Assembly (NCBI RefSeq): GCF_002860355.1 | Contig: NZ_NMWU01000003.1 | Location: forward strand, 1 to 52,531 | Direction: 5' to 3' | DNA length: 52,531 bases | From: Bifidobacterium margollesii | Lineage (GTDB): Bacteria > Actinomycetota > Actinomycetes > Actinomycetales > Bifidobacteriaceae | Part shown: piece after piece, positions 35,713-45,030 of the stretch | Position numbering within the stretch: position 1 is the stretch's first letter | Layout of the letters: the number at the start of each line of letters is the position of its first letter | Notes under the pieces: generated by a model | Told to the model about the DNA's origin: nothing | Databases searched by the model: none | What the model saw: only the letters and a program-made list of their open reading frames with translations | Position numbers and translations under genes: made by a program

Positions 35713-37116
35713 ATGGGAACCACGTTGGCCGAGAAGGTCTGGGCCGATCATATCGTCCGCAGAGGCGAGAACGGCGAGCCGGATCTGCTGTACATCGATC
35801 TGATGCTGATGCATGAGGTCACCAGCCCGCAGGCGTTCGAGGGGCTGCGTCTCGCAGGGCGCAAGCCGCGTCACGTCGATCAGCTGATCGCCACCGAAGA
35901 CCACAACACCCCCACCGTCGACATCGACAAGCCGAACCCGGACAAGACGAGCGCCACCCAGCTGAGCACGCTGGAGCGCAACTGCAAGGAGTTCGGCGTG
36001 CGTTTGCACCCGCTGGGCGACGCCGATCAGGGCATCGTTCACGCTTTCGCGCCGATTCTGGGACTCACCCAGCCGGGCATGACCATCGTGTGCGGTGACT
36101 CGCACACCTCCACGCACGGCGCGTTCGGTGCGCTCGCCATCGGCATCGGCACCTCCGAGGTGGAGCATGTGATGGCCACGCAGTGCCTGAGCCTCAAGCC
36201 GTTCAAGACCATGGCCGTGAACGTCGAGGGTGATCTGCCGAAGGGTGTGAGCGCCAAGGACATCATTCTGGCGATCATCGCGAAGATCGGCACCGGCGGC
36301 GGTCAGGGCCATGTGATCGAATACCGCGGCGAGGCGATCCGCAAGCTGTCGATGGACGCCCGCATGACGATCTGCAACATGTCGATCGAGGCCGGCGCGC
36401 GTGCCGGCATGATCGCGCCCGACGAGGTGACGTTCGAATATCTCAAGGGCCGTCCGCACGCTCCCGAAGGTGAGATGTGGGACAAGGCCGTCGAGTACTG
36501 GAAGACGCTGAAAACCGATGACGACGCCGTGTTCGACACCGAGGTGACGCTGAACGCCGCCGATCTGCAGCCGTTCGTCACCTGGGGCACGAACCCCGGT
36601 CAGGGTCTGCCGATCACCGCGAACGTGCCGGTTCCGGAGGAGATCACCGACGAGACCAAGCGCAACGCCGCCAAGCGTGCGATCGACTACATGGGCCTCA
36701 AGCCGGGCATGCCGATCAAGGACATTGCCGTGGACACCGTGTTCATCGGCTCCTGCACGAATGGTCGCATCGAGGATCTGCGTACCGCCGCCGCGATCAT
36801 GAAGGGGCATCACAAGGCCGATTCGATCCACCGCGTGCTGGTGGTGCCGGCGTCGTCCCGCGTTCGTCTGGAGGCGGAGCGCGAGGGGCTTGACAAGATC
36901 TTCAAGGACTTCGGTGCCGAGTGGCGTAACGCCGGATGCTCGATGTGCCTGGGCATGAACCCCGACAAGATGGTGGCGCGCGAGCGTTCGATCTCCACGT
37001 CGAATCGCAACTTCGAGGGACGTCAGGGCAAGGGGTCGCGCACGCATCTCGCATCGCCCGCCGTGGCTGCGGCTACCGCCATCCGCGGCACGATCTCCAG
37101 CCCGGAGGACCTGTAA
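35713..37116 (+). CDS. leuC: 3-isopropylmalate dehydratase large subunit
   Basis: With LeuD isomerises 2- to 3-isopropylmalate in leucine synthesis. 467 residues. The opening [12 protein letters not shown], the [12 protein letters not shown] block, the [12 protein letters not shown] motif and the 4Fe-4S ligands in GSCTNGR and [10 protein letters not shown] are all present. The start follows AGGAGG. leuD follows after 116 bases. Confidence 0.97.
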   Translation: MGTTLAEKVWADHIVRRGENGEPDLLYIDLMLMHEVTSPQAFEGLRLAGRKPRHVDQLIATEDHNTPTVDIDKPNPDKTSATQLSTLERNCKEFGVRLHPLGDADQGIVHAFAPILGLTQPGMTIVCGDSHTSTHGAFGALAIGIGTSEVEHVMATQCLSLKPFKTMAVNVEGDLPKGVSAKDIILAIIAKIGTGGGQGHVIEYRGEAIRKLSMDARMTICNMSIEAGARAGMIAPDEVTFEYLKGRPHAPEGEMWDKAVEYWKTLKTDDDAVFDTEVTLNAADLQPFVTWGTNPGQGLPITANVPVPEEITDETKRNAAKRAIDYMGLKPGMPIKDIAVDTVFIGSCTNGRIEDLRTAAAIMKGHHKADSIHRVLVVPASSRVRLEAEREGLDKIFKDFGAEWRNAGCSMCLGMNPDKMVARERSISTSNRNFEGRQGKGSRTHLASPAVAAATAIRGTISSPEDL

Positions 37117-37232
37117 GGTCCGGGCCGGCGTCACGGACGTACGGATGTTGCCGGCGTTACGGACGTTGCCGACGCTACATGCGCTACAGACGTTACAACT
37201 GAACTTCACATTGAACTAAGGATTTGCAGACA

Positions 37233-37919
37233 ATGGAAAAACTTACCGTGGTAACCGGCGTGGGCGTGCCGCTGCGCCGCTCGAACGTGGATACCGACCA
37301 GATCATTCCGGCCGTGTTCCTCAAGCGCGTGACCAAGACGGGCTTCGAGGACGCGCTGTTCTACGCATGGCGTCGTGATCCGGAATTCGTGCTGAATCAG
37401 GGCCCGTACCGGGATGGCAAGGTGCTGGTGGCTGGCCCGGATTTCGGCATCGGCTCCTCCCGCGAGCATGCGGTGTGGGCGTTGCGCGATTATGGTTTCC
37501 GTGTGGTGATCGCTCCGCGGTTCGCCGACATCTTCTATGGCAACACCGCAAAGAACGGCGTGCTGGCCGCGATCATGCCGATGGAGTCGATCGAACTGCT
37601 GTGGAAGCTGCTGGAGGAGGAGCCGGGCCGCGAGATGACCGTGGACTTGGGCGAACGTACTGTGACCTGCGGTGACGTGACCCTGCCGTTCGAAGTGAAC
37701 GACTATACGCGGTGGCGTCTGATGAACGGTTACGATGACATCGATCTGACGTTGCAGCACGAGGACGACATCGCCGCATATGAGAAGATGCGCGCCGAGA
37801 AGTTCCCGTTCAAGCCGAAGACCATCCCCGCCAAGCATCTGCCCGAGGAGCCCATCGCCCCCGCCCGAGAAAACACATATGAATGGACAGGCCCGTTGGC
37901 CGATCGCGGCATCATCTAG
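37233..37919 (+). CDS. leuD: 3-isopropylmalate dehydratase small subunit
   Basis: Partner of LeuC. 228 residues with [32 protein letters not shown] and [16 protein letters not shown] 37233 is chosen over a TTG three codons earlier. The gap from leuC holds short degenerate tandem units like 'gttgccggcgttacgga' (37146-37200). The last eleven codons ([11 protein letters not shown], stop) belong to a sequence repeated twice more downstream. Confidence 0.96.
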   Translation: MEKLTVVTGVGVPLRRSNVDTDQIIPAVFLKRVTKTGFEDALFYAWRRDPEFVLNQGPYRDGKVLVAGPDFGIGSSREHAVWALRDYGFRVVIAPRFADIFYGNTAKNGVLAAIMPMESIELLWKLLEEEPGREMTVDLGERTVTCGDVTLPFEVNDYTRWRLMNGYDDIDLTLQHEDDIAAYEKMRAEKFPFKPKTIPAKHLPEEPIAPARENTYEWTGPLADRGII

Positions 37920-38104
37920 CCGCGATGGCCGGCTGGGCAGTCCGGTGGACTGCCCGGCAGGGCCTGTGCCGGATCGCGTTGCTCGCGATTCGGCCTATAT
38001 AGCGCGGCCTGTCCTCGGACAGGCCGTCCGTTGTTGCTGGACAGGCCCGTTGGCCGATCGCGGCATCATCTAGCCGCGATGGCCTGCTGGGCAGTCCGGT
38101 GGAC
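37884..38104 (+). repeat. Direct repeat of the leuD 3' end, copies 1 and 2
   Basis: 37884-37950 and 38038-38104 are identical over 67 bases except for one position. Copy 1 covers the end of leuD and its stop codon. Each contains an ATCGCGGC / GCCGCGAT hairpin around the stop triplet. Between the copies lies 'gatcgcgttgctcgcgattcggcctatat', which is also found after copy 3. Confidence 0.85.
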
Positions 38105-38186
38105 CGTCACATGGGCCGTCTCGTGTCACATTGGTCGCCCGGCCCGCGTGACGGTACCTAGCCCGTTGCCTACCACCCACTCTTGC

Positions 38187-38327
38187 CTTCCCCTTAGGCC
38201 GAGCCGTGAAGAAAAGGCCGGAGGCGTTTTCAGGCGAGGGCTCGCCGACAGGCGAGCAGAAAAGCCGCGGCCGTAGGCCGACCACTCTTGCGGAGAAGGT
38301 GGCCGGCAGAGCCGGTCGGATGAGGTG
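38187..38327 (+). repeat. Composite repeat, type 1 module, forward
   Basis: Runs from 'cttccccttaggcc' to 'gatgaggtg'. It has internal hairpins (e.g. GGCTCGCCGACAGGCGAGC). The reverse complement of 43822-43961 matches it closely over its full length. Confidence 0.8.
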
Positions 38328-38346
38328 GTTTGCGGACCAAGCCCGT

Positions 38347-38449
38347 CCGTTGGCCGATCGCGGCATCATCTAGCCGCGAAGTCCGGTGGACTGCTTGGCC
38401 GGGTCTGTGCCGAATCGCGTTGGCTTGCGATTCGGCCAGTATGGCGCGG
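38347..38449 (+). repeat. Direct repeat of the leuD 3' end, copy 3
   Basis: Positions 38347-38379 repeat the end of leuD exactly, including the stop. The following stretch to 38449 matches, with small changes, the sequence after copy 1. It lies between the type 1 and type 2 modules of the composite repeat. Confidence 0.8.
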
Positions 38450-38454
38450 TATGC

Positions 38455-38615
38455 GTGACCGGGTACACCCATGCCGCGTGACGCATGTTCGCGATCCCAA
38501 TGATTTCAACGTTTTTTAGACGGCGTGACCGGGTATACCCGTTCCCGGTGACGTCGGATATACCTGATGACGTCGGATATACCCGGTCATGCCGAATAAG
38601 CCCGGTCATGCCGGA
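38455..38615 (+). repeat. Short tandem and inverted units
   Basis: Units such as 'tgaccgggtataccc' and 'gacgtcggatatacc' recur, with GCGTGACCGGGTATACC facing GGATATACCCGGTCATGC. No gene is seen. This may be part of an insertion into the composite element. Confidence 0.5.
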
Positions 38616-38672
38616 TGAGGCGCCCCAGACGAAACGCCGATCCATATGGACTCACCGCAAACCTGCTTGCAT

Positions 38673-38876
38673 CACCTCATCAGTCGGCCTGCAGCCGACA
38701 GCTTCCGGCAACATCGGTCGACCTTTCGGCCGCGCCCTATTCGCTCGCCTGTCGGCGAGCCTGAACCCTAGAAACAGCTCTGCTGTTTCCTTGACGGGTT
38801 CAGCCTGAGGGGAAGCCCGGTTTCCTCTCTTGCCGGGAAGGTGGCCGGCGAAGCCGGTCGGATGAGGGGGAGCGTG
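38673..38876 (-). repeat. Composite repeat, type 2 module (reverse) plus partial type 1 end
   Basis: 38673-38815 runs from 'cacctcatc' to 'ggggaag' and matches the reverse complement of 43633-43775. From about 38828 to 38876 a forward partial copy of the type 1 end (gaaggtggccggcgaagccggtc) follows. Confidence 0.75.
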
Positions 38877-38977
38877 CGAAGCGGATTCTCCGAAATCGAT
38901 ACGCCTCGATGCACTTCGATGCGCCGTACAATCAGAAGAGTCGTAAATTGCCGTATCGACCATCATCGGGAGCAATC

Positions 38978-40138
38978 ATGAGCGAGAAGACCATGCCGTT
39001 CTATGACGTTGACCGCACCTACGAAGACAACTACCGGTTCGGTCCGTTCGGTGCGTTCGCCGAAGAGCTGGGAGGGGACGCCAAGGACGGCGTCTCGGCC
39101 GATCAGGTGACCCGTGCGGTGGCCAGCGGCTTGACCGAACATGAGGCGGCCGATCATGAGCCGGCCGAATCCTTCTTCGGTGTTCCCGTTGATCTGCCGT
39201 TCGGCATTCCCGCCGGCCCACTGCTCAACGAACGGTTCACCACTGCCGCGTTTCGCATGGGTTTTGATCTTGCTGTCTACAAAACCGTGCGCTCACGCGC
39301 ATGGGGCTGCAATCCGTTCCCGAACGTGCTGGCCGTGCATCCGCAGTCGGCCGACGGCGTGCTGTCTCCCGGCAGCCCTGAATGCGACGAGGGCGTGCTG
39401 GCCGATCATCGATTCGAAACGCCGATCTCCATCTCCAATTCGTTCGGCGTGCCCTCACAGGATCCGGACGTGTGGCAGCCCGACATGCAGCGGGCCATGG
39501 AGCGTGCCGGGGCGGGTCAGCTGCTCGTGCCGAGCTTCCAGGGGTCGCGCGTCGACGGCATGACCGCCGCCGAATACGTGGCCGATCACGTCACCACCGC
39601 GCATCTGGTGCTGGAAACCGGCGCCCAGGTGATGGAGATGAACACCAGCTGCCCGAACGAGGGGCACAACCGACTGCTGTGCCATGCGCCCGATCAGGTG
39701 AGGCTGATCACCGAGGCGGTGAAGAACGAGATCGGCGACGTGCCGCTGATCATCAAGCTCGCATATCTGCCGAGCGACGAGGATCTCGAATACATGGTGC
39801 GCGTGACGGCCGGTCGGGGACTGGTGCAGGGCTTCTCGACGATCAACACGATCTCCGCTCGGCTGGTGGACGCCAAGGGCGCTCAGGCGCTGCCGGGCGC
39901 CGGGCGGGATCGCAGCGGCGTGTGCGGTGCGGCGATCAGGCCTTCCGGTCTCGACATGGTTCGTCGGCTCTCCGCCATTCGCGAGCGGCTGGGGCTTGAT
40001 TTCGGCATCGTCGGCGTGGGCGGCGTCACCGTTCCGCAGGATTACTTCGACTACCGTGCCGCAGGTGCCGATGCCGTGATGAGCGCCACCGGAGCCATGT
40101 GGAATCCCGCTCTCGCCCGTCGGATCAAGTCACGCTGA
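38978..40138 (+). CDS. Dihydroorotate dehydrogenase-like FMN protein
   Basis: 386 residues from ATG 38978 (GGGAG upstream). The C-terminal 300 residues form an FMN barrel of the dihydroorotate dehydrogenase family: GIPAGPLLNERF, ISNSFGVPSQDPDVW, EMNTSCPNEG (matching the class 1 NxSCPN block with its catalytic Cys), LIIKLAY, and GVGGVTVPQDYFDYRAAGADAVMSATG. No other pyrimidine genes are nearby. It may be a true PyrD or a paralogue on another substrate; this cannot be settled here. Confidence 0.8.
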   Translation: MSEKTMPFYDVDRTYEDNYRFGPFGAFAEELGGDAKDGVSADQVTRAVASGLTEHEAADHEPAESFFGVPVDLPFGIPAGPLLNERFTTAAFRMGFDLAVYKTVRSRAWGCNPFPNVLAVHPQSADGVLSPGSPECDEGVLADHRFETPISISNSFGVPSQDPDVWQPDMQRAMERAGAGQLLVPSFQGSRVDGMTAAEYVADHVTTAHLVLETGAQVMEMNTSCPNEGHNRLLCHAPDQVRLITEAVKNEIGDVPLIIKLAYLPSDEDLEYMVRVTAGRGLVQGFSTINTISARLVDAKGAQALPGAGRDRSGVCGAAIRPSGLDMVRRLSAIRERLGLDFGIVGVGGVTVPQDYFDYRAAGADAVMSATGAMWNPALARRIKSR

Positions 40139-40211
40139 GATTGGTGATGTCTGGTCGATTTCGCTGATTATGCGGTCCGACCGACGTGATTGCGTGTTTT
40201 GATTGCGCATC

Positions 40212-40248
40212 GGATAATATCTGATATTATTGATATTAGATAATATCC
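40212..40248. promoter_or_regulatory. AT-rich dyad/promoter ahead of the AlbA-type gene
   Basis: A 37-base region centred on 40230 with arms GGATAATATCTGATATTA and TGATATTAGATAATATCC (15 of 18 positions symmetrical). It contains TAATAT -10-like elements and stands out from the GC-rich surroundings. It ends 8 bases before the AAAGGAGG site of the gene, so binding here would block the promoter. Confidence 0.6.
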
Positions 40249-40268
40249 GTTTTTCAAAGGAGGTCTCC

Positions 40269-41825
40269 GTGGCGATGTTTGACATTCACGAAGGTCCTTC
40301 GATTGAGTTCAAACGAATCTGGAGCGAGAGCGCCAAGAAAACCGTGGCGGCTTTCGCCAATACCGATGGAGGGACGCTTTATATCGGGGTTGACGACGAT
40401 GGGAGCGTAGTGGGTCTGAAGGATCCCGACGCCTGCATCGTCCAGGCCGCTCAATCGGTTACCGATGGGATTGTTCCTGACGTCGCGCATATTGTTGATA
40501 TGCGAATAGCGGAATATGAACAACGTTCCGTTGTGATCGTGGATGTGCAGCGCGGCACAAGCCGGCCATACTATTTGGCCGACAAGGGGATACGACCCGC
40601 CGGGGTGTATGTGAGAATGGGGGCGGCTTCCGTTCCTTCTTCCGATGCCGCCATTCTTCGTATGATTCGAGAATCATCGGATGATTCATTCGAGGATTCT
40701 CGATCCGTTGACCAGCAGTTGACGTTCGAGCATGCGCGAGAGACTTTCGCGGAGGCGAACGCGGAGTTCGGGGAGCGGGAACAAAGGACATTGGGTCTGC
40801 TTGACGAAACCGGGCTGTACACCAATTTGGCGTGGCTGCTGTCCGACCAATGCACGGCGTCGATCAAAGCCGCCGTGTTCCAAGGGGATACCAAGGCGGT
40901 ATTCAAAACGCGATACGAGTTTTCCGGATCATTGTTTCGCCAGTTTCGGCAGGTGGCGGAGTTCATCGACCGATACAACAACACCCGGTCGCGGATCGGC
41001 GAACAGTGGAGAAGGGTGGATTATCGGGATTATGCGCCGGAAGTGCTTCGGGAAACGCTGCTCAACCTCATCGTACATAGGGACTATACGTTTTCCGGAC
41101 CGGGCTTGATCAGCATATTCGATCATCGGATCGAAATGCTCAATCTCGGAGGGTTGCCGAAGGGGTTGACCGAGCGGGATATGATGCTGGGAATATCGCA
41201 GCAGCGCAACCCGCGGTTGGCGCAGGTGCTGTATCGCTTGAAATGGGTGGAAGCATATGGCACCGGTATTCCACGAATCGTGGAAAACTATGCGGATTGT
41301 GACAGGAAACCGGAATTTCGGATCAGTGACAATGCATTCAAAGTGGTGCTGCCCAGTCGGATTGCCGGGAAAGACGGGAATGGCGGAGACCGGGAAGACG
41401 ATGCTCTGATAGCCGGTGTGAAGGCTGAGGGATCGCCGACCGAGGGATCGCCGATGGTGGGACCGAAGGTCGTGGGATCAACGACTGCGAGCGATTTGGC
41501 AATGGGCGACCGGGGTGCTGTCCCGACGATATCGCCGACGGTGTCGAACGTGCTTGATGGCATGATCGTTACGCCTCGAATGCGGCGTAACGCCATGCGT
41601 CTGGCTACTCCCGCCGTGGTGAGCAATGGGTCGGTTGTGGAGGAACGCATGCGGATAGTGTTGAATCTTGCCGAACGGCAATCCGAAATCCGGAGGAGCG
41701 ACGTTCAACAGGCCACCGGCCTGTCTCAGGCCGGTGCCGTCAACCTGTTGCGTGAACTGGTGGGACGCGGGCTGTTGCTCAGAGTCGGAGTCGGCCGCAA
41801 TACGCGATATCGGGCATCGGCATAG
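40269..41825 (+). CDS. AlbA_2/Schlafen-type ATP-binding transcriptional regulator
   Basis: 518 residues from GTG 40269 (AAAGGAGG with 5-base spacing). The N-terminal AlbA_2 domain (about 1-120) shows EFKRIWSESAKKTVAAFANTDGGTLYIGVDDDG. A middle domain (about 235-345) has RETLLNLIVHRDY and YGTGIPRIVENY, typical of the ATP-binding helicase-like/HATPase_c_4 family. A Ser/Gly/Pro linker with EGSPTEGSPMVG repeats precedes a C-terminal winged helix (VVEERMRIVLNL to end). Such proteins are often autoregulated and some occur in defence or stress loci; the role here is unknown. Confidence 0.8.
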   Translation: MAMFDIHEGPSIEFKRIWSESAKKTVAAFANTDGGTLYIGVDDDGSVVGLKDPDACIVQAAQSVTDGIVPDVAHIVDMRIAEYEQRSVVIVDVQRGTSRPYYLADKGIRPAGVYVRMGAASVPSSDAAILRMIRESSDDSFEDSRSVDQQLTFEHARETFAEANAEFGEREQRTLGLLDETGLYTNLAWLLSDQCTASIKAAVFQGDTKAVFKTRYEFSGSLFRQFRQVAEFIDRYNNTRSRIGEQWRRVDYRDYAPEVLRETLLNLIVHRDYTFSGPGLISIFDHRIEMLNLGGLPKGLTERDMMLGISQQRNPRLAQVLYRLKWVEAYGTGIPRIVENYADCDRKPEFRISDNAFKVVLPSRIAGKDGNGGDREDDALIAGVKAEGSPTEGSPMVGPKVVGSTTASDLAMGDRGAVPTISPTVSNVLDGMIVTPRMRRNAMRLATPAVVSNGSVVEERMRIVLNLAERQSEIRRSDVQQATGLSQAGAVNLLRELVGRGLLLRVGVGRNTRYRASA

Positions 41826-42166
41826 CAAGTCGGCGGAAAGATCGGCATATGATGCCGACGTGGAGCGTCGGTCGGAAAGATACGGTCGGTGCAATACCGT
41901 TCAGGTGAGCGCTGGTGGCATGGTTCTCCGACGATTCGCACGGGCGGCACGGTATTCCCGTGGTTAGCCGAGAGTGATTTCACTGAGTCGCCACACCGAG
42001 TATGGCAAACTTGTAGATAGTTTTTTCGCCCCGGTAAGTCAGATGCGGGGAGAGAAGCATGAAGGTGGATCAGACAACGATCTGATGGCAGTGATCTGAT
42101 GACGGCGATCAGCTGGATCGGACGGACTGGATCAGACAGATCGGACGACATCAAAGGAGCGGGTTC
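41826..42166. other. Leader region of murA with GATC-type microrepeats
   Basis: A 341-base gap without a convincing gene. From about 42068 to 42146 the units 'gatcagac', 'gatctgat' and 'gatcggac' recur about eight times. An AAAGGAG site then precedes GTG 42167. Confidence 0.5.
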
Positions 42167-43489
42167 GTGAATTCCGAGAATGACGTGTTGCGCGTGGTCG
42201 GCGGCAAGCCGCTGAACGGCCAGATCAAGGTGCGTGGCGCCAAGAATTTCGTCAGCAAGGCAATGGTGGCGGCACTGCTCGCCCCCGGCGTTTCCGTGCT
42301 GAAGAACGTCCCCGAGATTCGTGACGTGCATGTGGTCTCCGATCTGCTGCGTCTGCATGGCGTGAACGTGACCGTGGACGGTGCGGACGGCGTCGTGACC
42401 ATCGATGCCAGCCATGTGCAGCTCGCCGACGTGGCCGACGTCGATACGCTCTCCGGCTCATCCCGCATCCCGATCCTGTTCTCCGGCCCTCTGCTGCACC
42501 GCCTCGGCGAGGCCTTCATTCCCGCGCTCGGCGGCTGCAACATCGGCGGTCGTCCGATCGACTTCCATCTTGAAACCCTGCGCAAGCTCGGTGCCAACGT
42601 TGATAAGGAACACAAGGACGGCATCCACATCACCGCTCCCGACGGGCTTCACGGCGCCAAGATCCACCTGCCCTACCCGTCCGTCGGTGCCACCGAGCAG
42701 ACACTGCTCGCCGCCGTTCTGGCCGAAGGCAAGACCGAACTTTCCGGCGCCGCCATCGAGCCCGAAATCATGGACCTCGTCTCCGTCCTGCAGAAGATGG
42801 GCGCCATCATCTCCGTCGATGTGGACCGTACCTTCCGCATCGAAGGCGTCAAGCAGCTCAAGGGCTTCACCCACACCTCTCTCACCGACCGCATCGAAGC
42901 CGCATCCTGGGCCTCCGCCGCCCTCGCCACTCACGGCGACATCTTCGTCAAAGGCGCCACCCAGCCCGAAATGATGACCTTCCTCAACGTGTTCCGTAAG
43001 ATCGGCGGCGAATTCGACGTCACCGACAAAGGCATCCGCTTCTGGCATCCGGGCGGCGACCTCAAGCCCGTCGCCATCGAAACCGACGTGCACCCCGGTT
43101 TCATGACCGACTGGCAGCAGCCCCTCGTCGTCGCCCTCACCCAGGCCAAGGGACTCTCCATCGTCCACGAAACCGTTTACGAAAACCGTTTCGGCTTCAC
43201 CAAGCCCCTCGTCCAGATGGGCGCCACCATCCAGCTCTACCGCGAATGCCTCGGCTCCCTTCCCTGCCGCTTCCAGCAGCGCAACTACAAGCACTCCGCC
43301 GTCATCTTCGGCCCCACACCCCTCACTGGCCGTGACATCGACGTTCCCGACCTCCGCGGCGGTTTCAGCCACCTCATCGCAGCCCTCGCCGCCCAAGGCC
43401 CCTCCACCGTTCGCGGCATCTCGCTCATCGACCGTGGATACGCGGACTTTAGAGGGAAGTTGGCCGCCCTCGGCGCCGATTTCGAGTAA
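42167..43489 (+). CDS. murA: UDP-N-acetylglucosamine 1-carboxyvinyltransferase
   Basis: First committed step of peptidoglycan synthesis: transfers enolpyruvate from PEP to UDP-GlcNAc; cytosolic. 440 residues from GTG 42167. The opening RVVGGKPLNGQIKVRGAKN has the catalytic Lys-Asn, and the loop LGGCNIGGRPIDFH carries the Cys that fosfomycin modifies, so the enzyme should be sensitive in principle. The C-terminal DLRGGFSHLIAAL block is also conserved. It is closed by a long-stemmed terminator. Confidence 0.95.
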   Translation: MNSENDVLRVVGGKPLNGQIKVRGAKNFVSKAMVAALLAPGVSVLKNVPEIRDVHVVSDLLRLHGVNVTVDGADGVVTIDASHVQLADVADVDTLSGSSRIPILFSGPLLHRLGEAFIPALGGCNIGGRPIDFHLETLRKLGANVDKEHKDGIHITAPDGLHGAKIHLPYPSVGATEQTLLAAVLAEGKTELSGAAIEPEIMDLVSVLQKMGAIISVDVDRTFRIEGVKQLKGFTHTSLTDRIEAASWASAALATHGDIFVKGATQPEMMTFLNVFRKIGGEFDVTDKGIRFWHPGGDLKPVAIETDVHPGFMTDWQQPLVVALTQAKGLSIVHETVYENRFGFTKPLVQMGATIQLYRECLGSLPCRFQQRNYKHSAVIFGPTPLTGRDIDVPDLRGGFSHLIAALAAQGPSTVRGISLIDRGYADFRGKLAALGADFE

Positions 43490-43590
43490 AAAATCGGGAG
43501 ACGGAGCGTCCCCGGCGTTGCCCCTCGGTCGACGTACCTTTGTACGCCTTCCCCTTGTACGCCTTGAAGCCGCACTCGTCTCCCGATTTT
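43490..43590 (+). terminator. Long-loop terminator after murA
   Basis: AAAATCGGGAGACG (43490-43503) pairs perfectly with CGTCTCCCGATTTT (43577-43590), followed by TT. The 73-base loop is unusual; it contains 'gtacgccttccccttgtacgcctt', itself a tandem unit. Confidence 0.65.
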
Positions 43591-43632
43591 TTGTGTTGTT
43601 GGGCGCGGAGCGTCCCCGGCATTGGTCCTTGG

Positions 43633-43775
43633 CTTCCCCTTAGGCTGAACCCGTCAAGGAAACGGCAGAGCCGTTTCTAGGGTTCAGGCTCGCCGACAGG
43701 CGAGCGAATAAGATGCGGCCGAAAGGCCGACCGATGTTGCCAGAAGCTGGCGGACGGAGTCCGTCTGATGAGGTG
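43633..43775 (+). repeat. Composite repeat, type 2 module, forward
   Basis: From 'cttccccttaggctgaaccc' to 'gatgaggtg'; it has GAAACGGCAGAGCCGTTTC and GGCTCGCCGACAGGCGAGC hairpins. It is the reverse-complement match of 38673-38815. Confidence 0.8.
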
Positions 43776-43821
43776 ATGCAAGCGGTTTCGCGTTGGTTCC
43801 GTACTGGTGTTTCGTTCGGGT

Positions 43822-43961
43822 CACCTCATCCGTCCGGCTTCGCCGTCCACCTTCTCGGCAAGAGAGGACGGCCTGCGGCCGCGGATTTCTGCTCGCCTGT
43901 CAGCGAGTCCTCGCCTGAAAACGCCTCCGGCCTTTTCTTTACGGCTCGGCCTAAGGGGAAG
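43822..43961 (-). repeat. Composite repeat, type 1 module, reverse
   Basis: Reverse-complement match of 38187-38327, ending in 'cctaaggggaag'. Only 46 bases separate it from the type 2 module here, against 345 bases at the other locus. An open frame runs through it into the next gene. Confidence 0.8.
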
Positions 43962-44004
43962 GCGGGTTTCCGGCTCGGGAATGGCTTGCGGCACAATAGA
44001 GGGC

Positions 44005-44892
44005 ATGGTATCTCCCGGAAAACCCTCGCCGCGCTCCGCCGTCAAGCCGCTGAGCAACGAACAGGTGGCGAAGCTGGCACGCATGCACAACCTCGTCAAC
44101 CCGATGCGCAACCACCCTACAGGGCCGCGCAAAGACAACATCGCCGAAATCAACGCGCAGAACCCCAAAGCCACCCAGCGCCTGCTCGACGCCTGCGCCG
44201 CGGTCGTCCGATCCCGCTGCAAGGTCAAGGCATGGGGACTCGAACGAGTACCCGAAGACGGCGTCTTCATCACCGCCTGCACGCACGTCACCCTGTTCGA
44301 CGTGTTCATCCCCATGGTCGCACTGTTCTATCAGGGGCGTCGCCCGCGCTACATGGCCAAAGCGGAAATGGCGAGCTGGCCGATCATCGGCAAATGGTTC
44401 CAGCTCGTCGGCATGCAGCCCGTGCCGCGTCGCAAAGGCGAGGCGCTCGCCATCGAAAGCGAATCCATCCGCATCCTCACCTCCGGTCGTCCCCTCACCA
44501 TCTGGCCGGAAGGCACCCTGACCCGCGACCCGAAGAAATGGCCGATGAGCCTCAAACCCGGCATGGCCTACATCGCCCTCGAAACCTGCAGAAAACTCGG
44601 CCGTCAGGTGCCGATCTACCCCGCAGCCACCTGGGGTGCGGCAAGTATCAACCAGTGGTGGCCCTGGCCGCGCAAGAACGTCGTCATGGGATTCGGCGAA
44701 GCCATCGACTATGCCGACCTCATCGAAGACATGGACTCCTGGGAAGGTGAGCCGCCGAAAACCGCGGTGCATGAGCTCACCCGTCGCGTGCGCGAACGAC
44801 TTGAGGAAATCGAATCCGAAATCCGAGGCGAGCAGCCACCCGCCGAAGGCTATTGGGATTATCGGACCATGAAACGCGTTCCCCGCGACTGA
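44005..44892 (+). CDS. plsC: Lysophospholipid (1-acylglycerol-3-phosphate) acyltransferase
   Basis: Adds the second acyl chain to lysophosphatidate in phospholipid synthesis. 295 residues from ATG 44005. The HX4D catalytic motif is HVTLFD (His-94, Asp-99), the glycerol-phosphate motif WPEGT lies near residue 167-171, and a downstream YPAATW block is seen. An upstream in-frame start at 43807 would add a segment encoded by the repeat element, so it is not used. CACAATAGAGGGC just before the ATG suggests a leaderless start. Confidence 0.87.
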   Translation: MVSPGKPSPRSAVKPLSNEQVAKLARMHNLVNPMRNHPTGPRKDNIAEINAQNPKATQRLLDACAAVVRSRCKVKAWGLERVPEDGVFITACTHVTLFDVFIPMVALFYQGRRPRYMAKAEMASWPIIGKWFQLVGMQPVPRRKGEALAIESESIRILTSGRPLTIWPEGTLTRDPKKWPMSLKPGMAYIALETCRKLGRQVPIYPAATWGAASINQWWPWPRKNVVMGFGEAIDYADLIEDMDSWEGEPPKTAVHELTRRVRERLEEIESEIRGEQPPAEGYWDYRTMKRVPRD

Positions 44893-45030
44893 TATCCACA
44901 GTCATCAGCCGGTGGAAGCCGTCGCGGAGCCAGAATCGTCGAAGTCAAGACCCCGGACCACAATAACGCGTGTTTGCCTATCTGGCATGAGAGAGAAATT
45001 CGAGAACTTCGAGAGATTCAAGGACCTATT

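Noticed and set aside
37920-38977. Protein-coding genes in the gap after leuD
   Set aside because: The open frames there are short, built from the repeat modules, and lack ribosome-binding sites and domains.
43807-44004. N-terminal extension of the acyltransferase
   Set aside because: It would be encoded by the composite repeat and is low-complexity Arg/Pro/Ser; the family domain starts after ATG 44005.
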